Of a stretch of 64,000 bases of DNA, positions 36,354 to 50,565 are shown in pieces. The position numbers and the translations under genes were made by a program. Each line of letters begins with the position of its first letter. Within the stretch, counting starts at the first letter, position 1. Source of the DNA: Delphinus delphis (Eukaryota; Chordata; Mammalia; Artiodactyla; Delphinidae); contig NW_027192671.1 of NCBI RefSeq assembly GCF_949987515.2, positions 806,001-870,000 of the forward strand, in the 5' to 3' direction. A model generated the notes under the pieces. That model did no database searches. It was not told the origin of the DNA and was given only the letters and a program-made list of their open reading frames with translations.

Positions 36354-37932
36354 TTGGCCAAAAAGGGCGTATGCGTTTTTTCCTGAATATATTCAGGAAA
36401 AAACGCATACACCCTTTTTGGCCAACCAAGCAAGCTTGCAAAGGAAATCTGCACTACAATGAAGTCTCACTTCCCCCCGGTCAAAAGGACCATCTGAAAA
36501 AAGTGTAAAATCCAGAAAGGCAGGACAGGCCATGGAGAACTGGGAGCCTTGTTATGCTGATGGGCGGGATGTAAATTGCCAACAACCACTCGGGAGAAGT
36601 GTATGGTGTTTCCTGAAACATCTAAAAAACAAAGCAACAGAGCCTAGGGCACTTCCACTTATGGTCCTATAGCTTAGGGAATTTAAAATCAAAAAGACAC
36701 AGCCACCCCAAAGTTTGGAAAGGCTCTGTTTACAAGAACCTCGTTTACAGTACAAGTTCAACATCGCAGAAAGTGAAAAATGGATAAAGAAGTTGTGGTA
36801 TTTACTTACAAAGCAATATCACTCAGCAATGAAATCTGTGTCATCAGGCCCTTAGCAGCACAATGAGTGGATTTAGGTATGATGATTCTAACTGAAATAA
36901 GTCACACAGAAAAAGAAACATCATAAGATATCAGTAATACACGGAATGTAAACTTGGCTACACAGGAACTGAATTACAGAACAGAACAGGGTCTCAAATT
37001 TAGAAAACCAACTTATGCTTGCTTAAGGGGAAAGGTGAGTTGGGGTGCTGCATAAAACCAGAGATTGAAATGAGCACAGATAAAGTTCCTTAAGCCAAAT
37101 ATGGAATAGACAAGAGCTACTCCTTGCTCAACGAAATGGACTCAACACCGCATATTAAACGCCTAAGAATGTACCTGACTAGTAAGTATCTTAAAACCTA
37201 TGGATTGCTATGTCTCCGAAAGAGAATCAAGCATGTGTACAGGGGCATAAACGCAGCAGTGATAGGATTGGAGAGGTTCGGTGAGCAAATGAAGACCCTT
37301 TGAAGTCATATTGCATGGTACCCATTCCACGGGTTTCAACTACCCAGGTTTAAGGTATTCTTCCTTCAGCTAAAACATGCATGTGGAACCCAAGTATGAT
37401 CAACCATGTGAACGGGAGACGTGTTCAAATATGTCTCAGTTTTCCTCCCCTGGTACTCGGGTGCAACATTCCAGACGCTTTACTAACACTCTGCCCACTT
37501 GGAAAGTCAGCGCCTTTAACCTCCTGTTTGGCCCAGTTTGCAATTGCTGGGGAAGATGAACAGGAATAGCGAGAACCAATGAGAGGCTAGCTGGAGGTGT
37601 CTGGACGGGCAAATTTAACTCTCATTTCCCACCAGGAAGAGGAAATAACCAAAGGCTCAGCGTGCCGTGCCGGAACCAGATTAGGGCCTGAAGACATCCT
37701 GCGGTGTTGCGGCCAGGTCACAAGAAAGCGAGTTGAAGAAAGGAGCTCAGGGGCACTGTAATTCACAAACCTGCAGAGTTATAAATGACAGCTATCGTCC
37801 AAAAATAGACTGAAGTAAGGCTGCAAAGAGGACTTGAAAGCGGGGCAGAATTGCAGGAAACCGATTTCAGGAGGTAGACTGGAATTGCATTGAAAGCATA
37901 GGAAAAGAGGCAGAACGTCCACAATGATGCAC
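36354..37932 (+). repeat. Satellite monomer, class A, 1579 bp
   Basis: One right-arm mismatch in the palindrome (catacaccc). It is preceded by the gactcaaattgc and gaacgtacac variants shared with 39511 and 53720. Confidence 0.9.
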
Positions 37933-39510
37933 TTGGCCAAAAAGGGCGTATGCGTTTTTTCCTGAATATATTCAGGAAAAAACCCATACGCCCTTTTTGG
38001 CCAACCAAGCAAGCTTGCAAAGGAAATCTGCACTACAATGAAGTCTCACTTCCCCCCAGTCAAAAGGGCCATCTGAAAAAAGTGTAAAATCCAGAAAGGC
38101 AGGACAGGCCATGGAGAACTGGGAGCCTTGTTATGCTGATGGGCGGGATGTAAATTGCCAACAACCACTCGGGAGAAGTGTATGGTGTTTCCTGAAACAT
38201 CTAAAAAACAAAGCAACAGAGCCTAGGGCACTTCCACTTATGGTCCTATAGCTTAGGGAAATTAAATTCAAAAAGACACAGCCACCCCAAAGTTTGGAAC
38301 GGCTCTGTTTACAAGAACCTCGTTTACAGTACAAGTTCAACATCGCAGAAAGTGAAAAATGGATAAAGAACTTGTGGTACTTACGTACAATGCAGTATCA
38401 CTCAGCAATGAAATCTATGTCATCAGGCCGTAGCAGCATAATGAGTGGATTCAGGTACGATGATTCTAACTGAAATAAGTCACACAGAAAAAGAAACATC
38501 ATAAGATATCACTAATACACGGAATGTAAACTTGGCTACACAGGAACTGAATTACAGAACAGAACAGGGTCTCAAATTTAGAAAACCAACTTATGCTTGC
38601 TTAAGGGGAAAGGTGAGTTGGGGTGCTGCATAAAACCAGAGATTGAAATGAGCACAGATAAAGTTCCTTAAGCCAAATATGGAATAGACAAGAGCTACTC
38701 CTTGCTCAACGAAATGGACCCAACACCGCATATTAAACGCCTAAGAATGTACCTGTCTAGTAAGTATCTTAAAACCTATGGATTGCTATGTCTCCGAAAG
38801 AGAATCAAGCATGTGTACAGGGGCATAAACGCAGCAGTGATAGGATTGGAGAGGTTCGTGAGCAAATGAAGACCCTTTGAAGTCATATTGCATGGTACCC
38901 ATTACACGGGTCTCAACTCTCCAGGTTTAAGGTATTCTTCCTTCAGCTAAAACATGCATGTGGAACCCAGAGTATGATCAACCGTGTGAACGGGAGACGT
39001 GTTCAAATATGTCTCAGTTTTCCTCCCCTGGTACTCGGGTGCAACATTCCAGACGCTTTACTAACACTCCCCCGACTTGGAGAGTCAGTCCCTTTAACCT
39101 CCTGTTTGGCCCAGTTTGCAATTTCTGCGGAAGATGAACAGGAATAGCGAGAACCAATGAGAGACTAGCTGGAGGTGTCTGGACGGGCAAATTTAACTCT
39201 CATTTCCCACCAGGAAGAGGAATTAACCAAAGGCTCAGCGTGCCGTGCCGGAACCAGATTAGGGCCTGAAGCCATCCTGCGGTGTTGCGGCCAGGTCACA
39301 AGAAAGCGAGTTGAAGAAAGGAGCTTAGGGGCACTGTAATTCACAAACCTGCAGAGTTATAAATGACAGCTATCGTCCAAAAATAGACTGAAGTAAGGCT
39401 GCCAAGAGGACTTGAAAGCGGGGCAGAATTGCAGGAAACCGATTTCAGGAGGTAGACTCAAATTGCATTGAAAGTATAGGAAAAGAGGCAGAACGTACAC
39501 AATGATGCAC
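37933..39510 (+). repeat. Satellite monomer, class B, 1578 bp
   Basis: One right-arm mismatch (aaaaaacccatac). Dimer partner of 34776 at an offset of 3157. Confidence 0.9.
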
Positions 39511-41089
39511 TTGGCCAAAAAGGGCGTATGCGTTTTTTCCTGAATATATTCAGGAAAAAACGCATACGCCCTTTTTGGCCAACCAAGCAAGCTTGCAAAG
39601 GAAATCTGCACTACAATGAAGTCTCACTTCCCCCCGGTCCAAAGGACCATCTGAAAAAAGTGTAAAATCCAGAAAGGCAGGACAGGCCATGGAGAACTGG
39701 GAGCCTTGTTATGCTGATGGGCGGGATGTAAATTGCCAACAACCACTGGGGAGAAGTGTATGGTGTTTCCTGAAACATCTAAAAAACAAAGCAACAGAGC
39801 CTAGGGCACTTCCACTTATGGTCCTATAGCTTAGGGAATTTAAAATCAAAAAGACACAGCCACCCCAAAGTTTGGAACGGCTCTGTTTACAAGAACCTCG
39901 TTTACAGTACAAGTTCAACATCGCAGAAATTGAAAAATGGATAAAGAATTTGTGGTATTTACTTACAAAGCAATATCACTCAGCAATGAAATCTGTGTCA
40001 TCAGGCCCTTAGCAGCACAATGAGTGGATTCAGGTATGATGATTCTAACTGAAATAAGTCACACAGAAAAAGAAACATCATAAGATATCAGTAATACACG
40101 GAATGTAAACTTGGCTACACAGGAACTGAATTACAGAACAGAACAGGGTCTCAAATTTAGAAAACCAACTTATGCTTGCTTAAGGGGAAAGGTGAGTTGG
40201 GGTGCTGCATAAAACCAGAGATTGAAATGAGCACAGATAAAGTTCCTTAAGCCAAATATGGAATAGACAAGAGCTACTCCTTGCTCAACGAAATGGACTC
40301 AACACCGCATATTAAACGCCTAAGAATGTACCTGACTAGTAAGTATCTTAAAACCTATGGATTGCTATGTCTCCGAAAGAGAATCAAGCATGTGTACAGG
40401 GGCATAAACGCAGCAGTGATAGGATTGGAGAGGTTCGTGAGCAAATGAAGACCCTTTGAAGTCATATTGCATGGTACCCATTACACGGGTCTCAACTCTC
40501 CAGGTTTAAGGTATTCTTCCTTCAGCTAAAACATGCATGTGGAACCCAGAGTATGATCAACCGTGTGAACGGGAGACGTGTTCAAATATGTCTCAGTTTT
40601 CCTCCCCTGGTACTCGGGTGCAACATTCCAGACGCTTTACTAACACTCTCCCGACTTGGAGAGTCAGTCCCTTTAACCTCCTGTTTGGCCCAGTTTGCAA
40701 TTTCTGTGGAAGATGAACAGGAATAGCGAGAACCAATGAGAGACTAGCTGGAGGTGTCTGGACGGGCAAATTTAACTCTCATTTCCCACCAGGAAGAGGA
40801 ATTAACCAAAGGCTCAGCGTGCCGTGCCGGAACCAGATTAGGGCCTGAAGCCATCCTGCGGTGTTGCGGCCAGGTCACAAGAAAGCGAGTTGAAGAAAGG
40901 AGCTCAGGGGCACTGTAATTCACAAACCTGCAGAGTTATAAATGACAGCTATCGTCCAAAAATAGACTGAAGTAAGGCTGCCAAGAGGACTTGAAAGCGG
41001 GGCAGAATTGCAGGAAACCGATTTCAGGAGGTAGACTGGAATTGCATTGAAAGCATAGGAAAAGAGGCAGAATGTACACAATGATGCAC
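39511..41089 (+). repeat. Satellite monomer, class A, 1579 bp
   Basis: Perfect palindrome. Dimer partner of 36354; private changes ggtccaaaggacc and aatttgtggtattt. Confidence 0.9.
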
Positions 41090-42669
41090 TTGGCCAAAAA
41101 GGGCGTATGCGTTTTTTCCTGAATATATTCAGGAAAAAACGCATACGCACTTTTTGGCCAACCAAGCAAGCTTGCAAAGGAAATCTGCACTACAATGAAG
41201 TCTCACTTCCACCTGGTCAAAAGGGCCATCTGAAAAAAGTGTAAAATCCATAAAGGCACGACAGGCCATGGAGAACTGGGAGCCTTCTTATGCTGATGGG
41301 CGGGATGTAAATTGCCAACAGCCACTCTGGAGAAGTGTATGGTGTTTCCTGAAACATCTAAAAAACAAAGCAACAGAGCCTAGGGCACTTCCACTTATGG
41401 TCCTATAGCTTAGGGAAATTAAAATCAAAAAGACACAGCCACCCCAAAGTTTGGGACGCCTCCGTTTACAAGAACCTCGTTTACCGTACAAGTTCAATAT
41501 CACAGAAAGTGAAAAATGGATAAAGAACTTGAGGTACTTACGTACAATGCCGTATCACTCAGCAATGAAATCTATGTCATCAGGCCCTTAGCAGCATAAT
41601 GAGTGGATTCAGGTACGATGATTCTAACTGAAATAAGTCACACAGAAAAAGAAACATCATAAGATATCAGTAATACACGGAATGTAAACTTGGCTACACA
41701 GGAACTGCATTCCAAAACAGAACAGGGTCTCAAATTTAGAAAACCAACTTATGCTTGCTTAAGGGGAAAGGTGAGTTGGGGTGCTGCATAATACCAGAGA
41801 TTGAAATGAGCACAGATAAAGTTCCTTAAGCCAAATACGGAATAGACAAGAGCTACTCCTTGCTCAACGAAATGGACTCAACACCCCATATTAAACGCCT
41901 AAGAATGTACCTGACTAGTAAGTATCTTAAAACCTATGGATTGCTATGTCTCCAAAAGAGAATCAAGCGTGTGTACAGGGGCATAAACGCAGCAGTGATA
42001 GGATTGGAGAGGTTCGGTGAGCAAATGAAGACCCTTTGAAGTCATATTGCATGGTACCCATTACACGGGTCTCAACTCTCCATGTTTTAGGTATTCTTCC
42101 TTCAGTTAAAACATGCATGTGGAACCCAGAGTATGATCAACCATGTGAACGGGAGATGTGTTCAAATATGTCTCAGTTTTCCTCCCCTGGTACTCGGGTG
42201 CAACATTCCAGACGCTTTACTAACACTCTCCCGACTTGGAGAGTCAGTCCCTTTAACCTCCTGTTTGGCCCAGTTTGCAATTTCTGCGGAAGATGAACAG
42301 GAATAGCGAGAACCAATGAGAGGCTAGCTGGAGGTGTCTGAACGGGCAAATTTAACTCTCATTTCCCACCAGGAAGAGGAATTAACCAAAGGCTCAGCGT
42401 GCCGGGCCGGAACCAGATTAGGGCCTGAAGCCATCCTGCGGTGTTGCGGCCAGGTCACAAGAAAGCGAGTTGAAGAAAGGAGCTCAGGGGCACTGTAATT
42501 CACAAACCTGCAGAGTTATAAATGACAGCTATCGTCCAAAAATAGACTGAAGTAAGGCTGCCAAGAGGACTTGAAAGCGGGGCAGAATTGCAGGAAACCG
42601 ATTTCAGGAGGTAGACTGGAATTGCATTGAAAGCATAGGAAAAGAGGCAGAACGTCCACAATGATGCAC
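41090..42669 (+). repeat. Satellite monomer, class B, 1580 bp
   Basis: One right-arm mismatch (cgcactttttgg), the same change as in the edge monomer 18988. Also shares cagccactctggag with it. Confidence 0.9.
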
Positions 42670-44248
42670 TTGGCCAAAAAGGGCGTATGCGTTTTTTCCT
42701 GAATATATTCAGGAAAAAACGCATACGCCCTTTTTGGCCAACCAAGCAAGCTTGCAAAGGAAATCTGCACTACAATGAAGTCTCACTTCCCCCCGGTCAA
42801 AAGGGCCATCTGAAAAAAGTGTAAAATCCAGAAAGGCAGGACAGGCCATGGAGAACTGGGAGCCTTGTTATGCTGATGGGCTGGATGTAAATTGCCAACA
42901 GACACTTGGGAGAAGTGTATGGTGTTTCCTGAAACATCTAAAAAACAAAGCAACAGAGCCTAGGGCACTTCCACTTATGGTCCTATAGCTTAGGGAAATT
43001 AAAATCAAAAAGACACAGCCACCCCAAAGTTTGGGACGCCTCTGTTTACAAGAACCTCGTTTACAGTACAAGTTCAACATCGCAGAAAGTGAAAAATGGA
43101 TAAAGAAGTTGTGGTATTTACTTACAAAGCAATATCACTCAGCAATGAAATCTGTGTCATCAGGCCCTTAGCAGCACAATGAGTGGATTCAGGTATGATG
43201 ATTCTAACTGAAATAAGTCACACAGAAAAAGAAACATCATAAGATATCAGTAATACACGGAATGTAAACTTGGCTACACAGGAACTGAATTACAGAACAG
43301 AACAGGGTCTCAAATTTAGAAAACCAACTTATTCTTGCTTAAGGGTAAAGGTGAGTTGGGGTGCTGCATAAAACCAGAGATTGAAATGAGCACAGATAAA
43401 GTTCCTTAAGCCAAATATGGAATAGACAAGAGCTACTCCTTGCTCAACGAAATGGACTAAACACCCCATATTAAACGCCTAAGAATGTACCTGACTAGTA
43501 AGTATCTTAAAACCTATGGATTGCTATGTCTCCGAAAGAGAATCAAGCATGTGTACAGGGGCATAAACGCAGCAGTGATAGGATTAGAGAGGTTCGGTGA
43601 GCAAATGAAGACCCTTTGAAGTCATATTGCATGGTACCCATTCCACGGGTTTCAACTACCCAGGTTTAAGGTATTCTTCCTTCAGCTAAAACATGCTTGT
43701 GGAACCTAGAGTATGATCAACCATGTGATCGGGAGACGTGTTCAAATATGTCTCAGTTTTCCTCCCCTGGTACTCGGGTGCAACATTCCAGACGCTTTAC
43801 TAACACTCTCCCCACTTGGAGAGTCAGTCCCTTTAACCTCCTGTTTGGCCCAGTTTGCAATTTCTGCGGAAGATGAACAGGAATAGCGAGAACCAATGAG
43901 AGACTAGCTGGAGGTGTCTGGACGGGCAAATTTAACTCTCATTTCCCACCAGGAAGAGGAATTAACCAAAGGCTCAGCGTGCCGTGCCGGAACCAGATTA
44001 GGGCCTGAAGCCATCCTGGGTGTTTCGGCCAGCTCACAAGAAAGCGAGTTGAAGAAAGGAGCTCAGGGGCACTGTAATTCACAAACCTGCAGAGTTATAA
44101 ATGACAGCTATCGTCCAAAAATAGACTGAAGTAAGTCTGCCAAGAGGACTTGAAAGCGGGGCAGAATTGCAGGAAACCGATTTCAGGAGGTAGACTGGAA
44201 TTGCATTGAAAGCATAGGAAAAGAGGCAGAACGTCCACAATGATGCAC
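42670..44248 (+). repeat. Satellite monomer, class A, 1579 bp
   Basis: Perfect palindrome. Its 3' part introduces the marker catcctgggtgtttcggcc (near 44012), which defines the following class A run. Confidence 0.9.
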
Positions 44249-45827
44249 TTGGCCAAAAAGGGCGTATGCGTTTTTTCCTGAATATATTCAGGAAAAAACG
44301 CATACGCCCTTTTTGGCCAACCAAGCAAGCTTGCAAAGGAAATCTGCACTACAATGAAGTCTCACTTCCCCCCGGTCAAAAGGGCTATCTGAAAAAAGTG
44401 TAAAATCCAGAAAGGCAGGACAGGCCATGGAGAACTGGGAGCCTTGTTATGCTGATGGGCGGGATGTAAATTGCCAACAACCACTCGGGAGAAGTGTATG
44501 GTGTTTCCTGAAACATCTAAAAAACAAAGCAACAGAACCTAGGGCACTTCCACTTATGGTCCTATAGCTTAGGGAAATTAAAATCAAAAAGACACAGCCA
44601 CCCCAAAGTTTGGAACGGCTCTGTTTACAAGAACTTCGTTTACAGTACAAGTTCAACATCGCAGAAAGTGAAAAATGGATAAAGAAGTTGTGGTATTTAC
44701 TTACAAAGCAATATCACTCAGCAATGAAATCTGTGTCATCAGGCCCTTAGCAGCACAATGAGTGGATTCAGGTATGATGATTCTAACTGAAATAAGTCAC
44801 ACAGAAAAAGAAACATCATAAGATATCAGTAATACACGGAATGTAAACTTGGCTACACAGGAACTGAATTACAGAACAGAACAGGGTCTCAAATTTAGAA
44901 AACCAACTTATGCTTGCTTAAGGGGAAAGGTGAGTTGGGGTGCTGCATAAAACCAGAGATTGAAATGAGCACAGATAAAGTTCCTTAAGCCAAATATGGA
45001 ATAGACAAGAGCTACTCCTTGTTCAACGAAATGGACTCAACACCGCATATTAAACGCCTAAGAATGTACCTGACTAGTAAGTATCTTAAAACCTATGGAT
45101 TGCTATGTCTCCGAAAGAGAATCAAGCATGTGTACAGGGGCATAAACGCAGCAGTGATAGGATTGGAGAGGTTCGGTGAGCAAATGAAGACCCTTTGAAG
45201 TCATATTGCATGGTACCCATTCCACGGGTTTCAACTACCCAGGTTTAAGGTATTCTTCCTTCAGCTAAAACATGCATGTGGAACCTAGAGTATGATCAAC
45301 CATGTGATCGGGAGACGTGTTCAAATATGTCTCAGTTTTCCTCCCCTGGTACTCGGGTGCAACATTCCAGACGCTTTACTAACACTCTCCCCACTTGGAG
45401 AGTCAGTCCCTTTAACCTCCTGTTTGGCCCAGTTTGCAATTTCTGCGGAAGATGAACAGGAATAGCGAGAACCAATGAGAGACTAGCTGGAGGTGTCTGG
45501 ACGGGCAAATTTAACTCTCATTTCCCACCAGGAAGAGGAATTAACCAAAGGCTCAGCGTGCCGTGCCGGAACCAGATTAGGGCCTGAAGCCATCCTGGGT
45601 GTTTCGGCCAGCTCACAAGAAAGCGAGTTGAAGAAAGGAGCTCAGGGGCACTGTAATTCACAAACCTGCAGAGTTATAAATGACAGCTATCGTCCAAAAA
45701 TAGACTGAAGTAAGTCTGCCAAGAGGACTTGAAAGCGGGGCAGAATTGCAGGAAACCGATTTCAGGAGGTAGACTGGAATTGCATTGAAAGCATAGGAAA
45801 AGAGGCAGAACGTCCACAATGATGCAC
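44249..45827 (+). repeat. Satellite monomer, class A run, 1579 bp
   Basis: Perfect palindrome. Nearly identical to 45828 and 47407. Has acagaacctaggg and gaacttcgtttac. Confidence 0.9.
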
Positions 45828-47406
45828 TTGGCCAAAAAGGGCGTATGCGTTTTTTCCTGAATATATTCAGGAAAAAACGCATACGCCCTTTTTGGCCAAC
45901 CAAGCAAGCTTGCAAAGGAAATCTGCACTACAATGAAGTCTCACTTCCCCCCGGTCAAAAGGGCTATCTGAAAAAAGTGTAAAATCCAGAAAGGCAGGAC
46001 AGGCCATGGAGAACTGGGAGCCTTGTTATGCTGATGGGCGGGATGTAAATTGCCAACAACCACTCGGGAGAAGTGTATGGTGTTTCCTGAAACATCTAAA
46101 AAACAAAGCAACAGAACCTAGGGCACTTCCAGTTATGGTCCTATAGCTTAGGGAAATTAAAATCAAAAAGACACAGCCACCCCAAAGTTTGGAACGGCTC
46201 TGTTTACAAGAACTTCGTTTACAGTACAAGTTCAACATCGCAGAAAGTGAAAAATGGATAAAGAAGTTGTGGTATTTACTTACAAAGCAATATCACTCAG
46301 CAATGAAATCTGTGTCATCAGGCACTTAGCAGCACAATGAGTGGATTCAGGTATGATGATTCTAACTGAAATAAGTCACACAGAAAAAGAAACATCATAA
46401 GATATCAGTAATACACGGAATGTAAACTTGGCTACACAGGAACTGAATTACAGAACAGAACAGGGTCTCAAATTTAGAAAACCAACTTATGCTTGCTTAA
46501 GGGGAAAGGTGAGTTGGGGTGCTGCATAAAACCAGAGATTGAAATGAGCACAGATAAAGTTCCTTAAGCCAAATATGGAATAGACAAGAGCTACTCCTTG
46601 CTCAACGAAATGGACTCAACACCGCATATTAAACGCCTAAGAATGTACCTGACTAGTAAGTATCTTAAAACCTATGGATTGCTATGTCTCCGAAAGAGAA
46701 TCAAGCATGTGTACAGGGGCATAAACGCAGCAGTGATAGGATTGGAGAGGTTCGGTGAGCAAATGAAGACCCTTTGAAGTCATATTGCATGGTACCCATT
46801 CCACGGGTTTCAACTACCCAGGTTTAAGGTATTCTTCCTTCAGCTAAAACATGCATGTGGAACCTAGAGTATGATCAACCATGTGATCGGGAGACGTGTT
46901 CAAATATGTCTCAGTTTTCCTCCCCTGGTACTCGGGTGCAACATTCCAGACGCTTTACTAACACTCTCCCCACTTGGAGAGTCAGTCCCTTTAACCTCCT
47001 GTTTGGCCCAGTTTGCAATTTCTGCGGAAGATGAACAGGAATAGCGAGAACCAATGAGAGACTAGCTGGAGGTGTCTGGACGGGCAAATTTAACTCTCAT
47101 TTCCCACCAGGAAGAGGAATTAACCAAAGGCTCAGCGTGCCGTGCCGGAACCAGATTAGGGCCTGAAGCCATCCTGGGTGTTTCGGCCAGCTCACAAGAA
47201 AGCGAGTTGAAGAAAGGAGCTCAGGGGCACTGTAATTCACAAACCTGCAGAGTTATAAATGACAGCTATCGTCCAAAAATAGACTGAAGTAAGGCTGCCA
47301 AGAGGACTTGAAAGCGGGGCAGAATTGCAGGAAACCGATTTCAGGAGGTAGACTGGAATTGCATTGAAAGCATAGGAAAAGAGGCAGAACGTCCACAATG
47401 ATGCAC
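45828..47406 (+). repeat. Satellite monomer, class A run, 1579 bp
   Basis: Perfect palindrome. Shares cttccagttatgg and caggcacttagc with 47407, so these two are the most recent pair in the run. Confidence 0.9.
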
Positions 47407-48985
47407 TTGGCCAAAAAGGGCGTATGCGTTTTTTCCTGAATATATTCAGGAAAAAACGCATACGCCCTTTTTGGCCAACCAAGCAAGCTTGCAAAGGAAA
47501 TCTGCACTACAATGAAGTCTCACTTCCCCCCGGTCAAAAGGGCTATCTGAAAAAAGTGTAAAATCCAGAAAGGCAGGACAGGCCATGGAGAACTGGGAGC
47601 CTTGTTATGCTGATGGGCGGGATGTAAATTGCCAACAACCACTCGGGAGAAGTGTATGGTGTTTCCTGAAACATCTAAAAAACAAAGCAACAGAACCTAG
47701 GGCACTTCCAGTTATGGTCCTATAGCTTAGGGAAATTAAAATCAAAAAGACACAGCCACCCCAAAGTTTGGAACGGCTCTGTTTACAAGAACTTCGTTTA
47801 CAGTACAAGTTCAACATCGCAGAAAGTGAAAAATGGATAAAGAAGTTGTGGTATTTACTTACAAAGCAATATCACTCAGCAATGAAATCTGTGTCATCAG
47901 GCACTTAGCAGCACAATGAGTGGATTCAGGTATGATGATTCTAACTGAAATAAGTCACACAGAAAAAGAAACATCATAAGATATCAGTAATACACGGAAT
48001 GTAAACTTGGCTACACAGGAACTGAATTACAGAACAGAACAGGGTCTCAAATTTAGAAAACCAACTTATGCTTGCTTAAGGGGAAAGGTGAGTTGGGGTG
48101 CTGCATAAAACCAGAGATTGAAATGAGCACAGATAAAGTTCCTTAAGCCAAATATGGAATAGACAAGAGCTACTCCTTGCTCAACGAAATGGACTCAACA
48201 CCGCATATTAAACGCCTAAGAATGTACCTGACTAGTAAGTATCTTAAAACCTATGGATTGCTATGTCTCCGAAAGAGAATCAAGCATGTGTACAGGGGCA
48301 TAAACGCAGCAGTGATAGGATTGGAGAGGTTCGGTGAGCAAATGAAGACCCTTTGAAGTCATATTGCATGGTACCCATTCCACGGGTTTCAACTACCCAG
48401 GTTTAAGGTATTCTTCCTTCAGCTAAAACATGCATGTGGAACCTAGAGTATGATCAACCATGTGATCGGGAGACGTGTTCAAATATGTCTCAGTTTTCCT
48501 CCCCTGGTACTCGGGTGCAACATTCCAGACGCTTTACTAACACTCTCCCCACTTGGAGAGTCAGTCCCTTTAACCTCCTGTTTGGCCCAGTTTGCAATTT
48601 CTGCGGAAGATGAACAGGAATAGCGAGAACCAATGAGAGACTAGCTGGAGGTGTCTGGACGGGCAAATTTAACTCTCATTTCCCACCAGGAAGAGGAATT
48701 AACCAAAGGCTCAGCGTGCCGTGCCGGAACCAGATTAGGGCCTGAAGCCATCCTGGGTGTTTCGGCCAGCTCACAAGAAAGTGAGTTGAAGAAAGGAGCT
48801 CAGGGGCACTGTAATTCACAAACCTGCAGAGTTATAAATGACAGCTATCGTCCAAAAATAGACTGAAGTAAGGCTGCCAAGAGGACTTGAAAGCGGGGCA
48901 GAATTGCAGGAAACCGATTTCAGGAGGTAGACTGGAATTGCATTGAAAGCATAGGAAAAGAGGCAGAACGTCCACAATGATGCAC
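47407..48985 (+). repeat. Satellite monomer, class A run, 1579 bp
   Basis: Perfect palindrome. Last full member of the class A run; private change gaaagtgagttg near 48776. Confidence 0.9.
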
Positions 48986-50565
48986 TTGGCCAAAAAGGGC
49001 GTATGCGTTTTTTCCTGAATATATTCAGGAAAAAACGCATACGCCCTTTTTGGCCAACCAAGCAAGCTTGCAAAGGAAATCTGCACTACAATGAAGTCTC
49101 ACTTCCCCCCGGTCAAAAGGGCTATCTGAAAAAAGTGTAAAATCCAGAAAGGCAGGACAGGCCATGGAGAACTGGGAGCCTTGTTATGCTGATGGGCGGG
49201 ATGTAAATTGCCAACAACCACTCAGGAGAAGTGTATGGTGTTTCCTGAAACATCTAAAAAACAAAGCATCAGAGCCTAGGGCACTTCCACTTATGGTCCT
49301 ATAGCTTAGGGAAATTAAAATCAAAAAGACACAGCCACCCCAAAGTTTGGGACGCCTCCGTTTACAAGAACCTCGTTTACCGTACAAGTTCAATATCACA
49401 GAAAGTGAAAAATGGATAAAGAACTTGTGGTACTTACGTACAATGCAGTATCACTCAGCAATGAAATCTATGTCATCAGGCCCGTAGCAGCATAATGAGT
49501 GGATTCAGGTACGATGATTCTACCTGAAATAAGTCACACAGAAAAAGAAACATCATAAGATATCACTAATACACAGAATGTAAACTTGGCTACACAGGAA
49601 CTGCATTCCAAAACAGAACAGGGTCTCAAATTTAGAAAACCAACTTATGCTTGCTTAAGGGGAAAGGTGAGTTGGGGTGCTGCATAAAACCAGAGATTGA
49701 AATGAGCACAGATAAAGTTCCTTAAGCCAAATATGGAATAGACAAGAGCTACTCCTTGCTCAACGAAATGGACTCAACACCGCATATTAAACGCCTAAGA
49801 ATGTACCTGACTAGTAAGTATCTTAAAACCTATGGATTGCTATGTCTCTGAAAGAGAATCAAGCATGTGTACAGGGGCAATAAACACAGCAGTGATAGGA
49901 TTGGAGAGGTTCGGTGAGCAAATGAAGACCATTTGAAGTCATATTGCATGGTACCCATTCCACGGGTTTCAACTACCCAGCTTTTAGGTATTCTTCCTCC
50001 AGCTAAAACATGCATGTGGAACCCAAGTATGATCAACCATGTGAACGGGAGACATGTTCAAATATGTCTCAGTTTTCTTCCCCTGGTACTCGGGTGCAAC
50101 ATTCCAGACGCTTTACTAATACTCTCCCCACTTGGAAAGTCAGCGCCTTTAACCTCCTGTTTGGCCCAGTTTGCAATTTCTGCGGAAGATGAACAGGAAT
50201 AGCGAGAACCAATGAGAGGCTAGCTGGAGGTGTCTGGACGGGCAAATTTAACTCTCATTTCCCACCAGGAAGAGGAAATAACCAAAGGCTCAGCATGCCG
50301 GGCCGGAAACAGATTAGGGCCTGAAGCCATCCTGCGGTGTTGCGGCCAGCTCACAAGAAAGCGAGTTGAAGAAAGGAGCTCAGGGGCACTGTAATTCACA
50401 AACCTGCAGAGTTATAAATGACAGCTATCGTCCAAAAATAGACTGAAGTAAGGCTGCCAAGAGGACTTGAAAGCGGGGCAGAATTGCAGGAAACCGATTT
50501 CAGGAGGTAGACTGGAATTGCATTGAAAGCATAGGAAAAGAGGCAGAACGTCCACAATGATGCAC
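48986..50565 (+). repeat. Satellite monomer, class B, 1580 bp
   Basis: Perfect palindrome. First full monomer of the seven-monomer unit; its near-identical partner starts at 60007. Private gggcaataaacacagc near 49876. Confidence 0.9.

Larger units (their letters stand above)
28460..42669 (+). repeat. Dimeric higher-order repeat block, ~3,157 bp period
   Basis: Nine monomers alternate strictly B A B A B A B A B, and the next monomer (42670) is A. Matching private variants recur two monomers apart, not one: 29487/32645 and 31062/34220 at an offset of 3158; 34974/38131 and 36552/39709 at 3157. Shared variants include gaagaagaacagg (28460 and 31618 dimers), aaattaaattc and ttcgtgagc (34776 and 37933 dimers). 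About 4.5 dimers are present. Confidence 0.88.
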
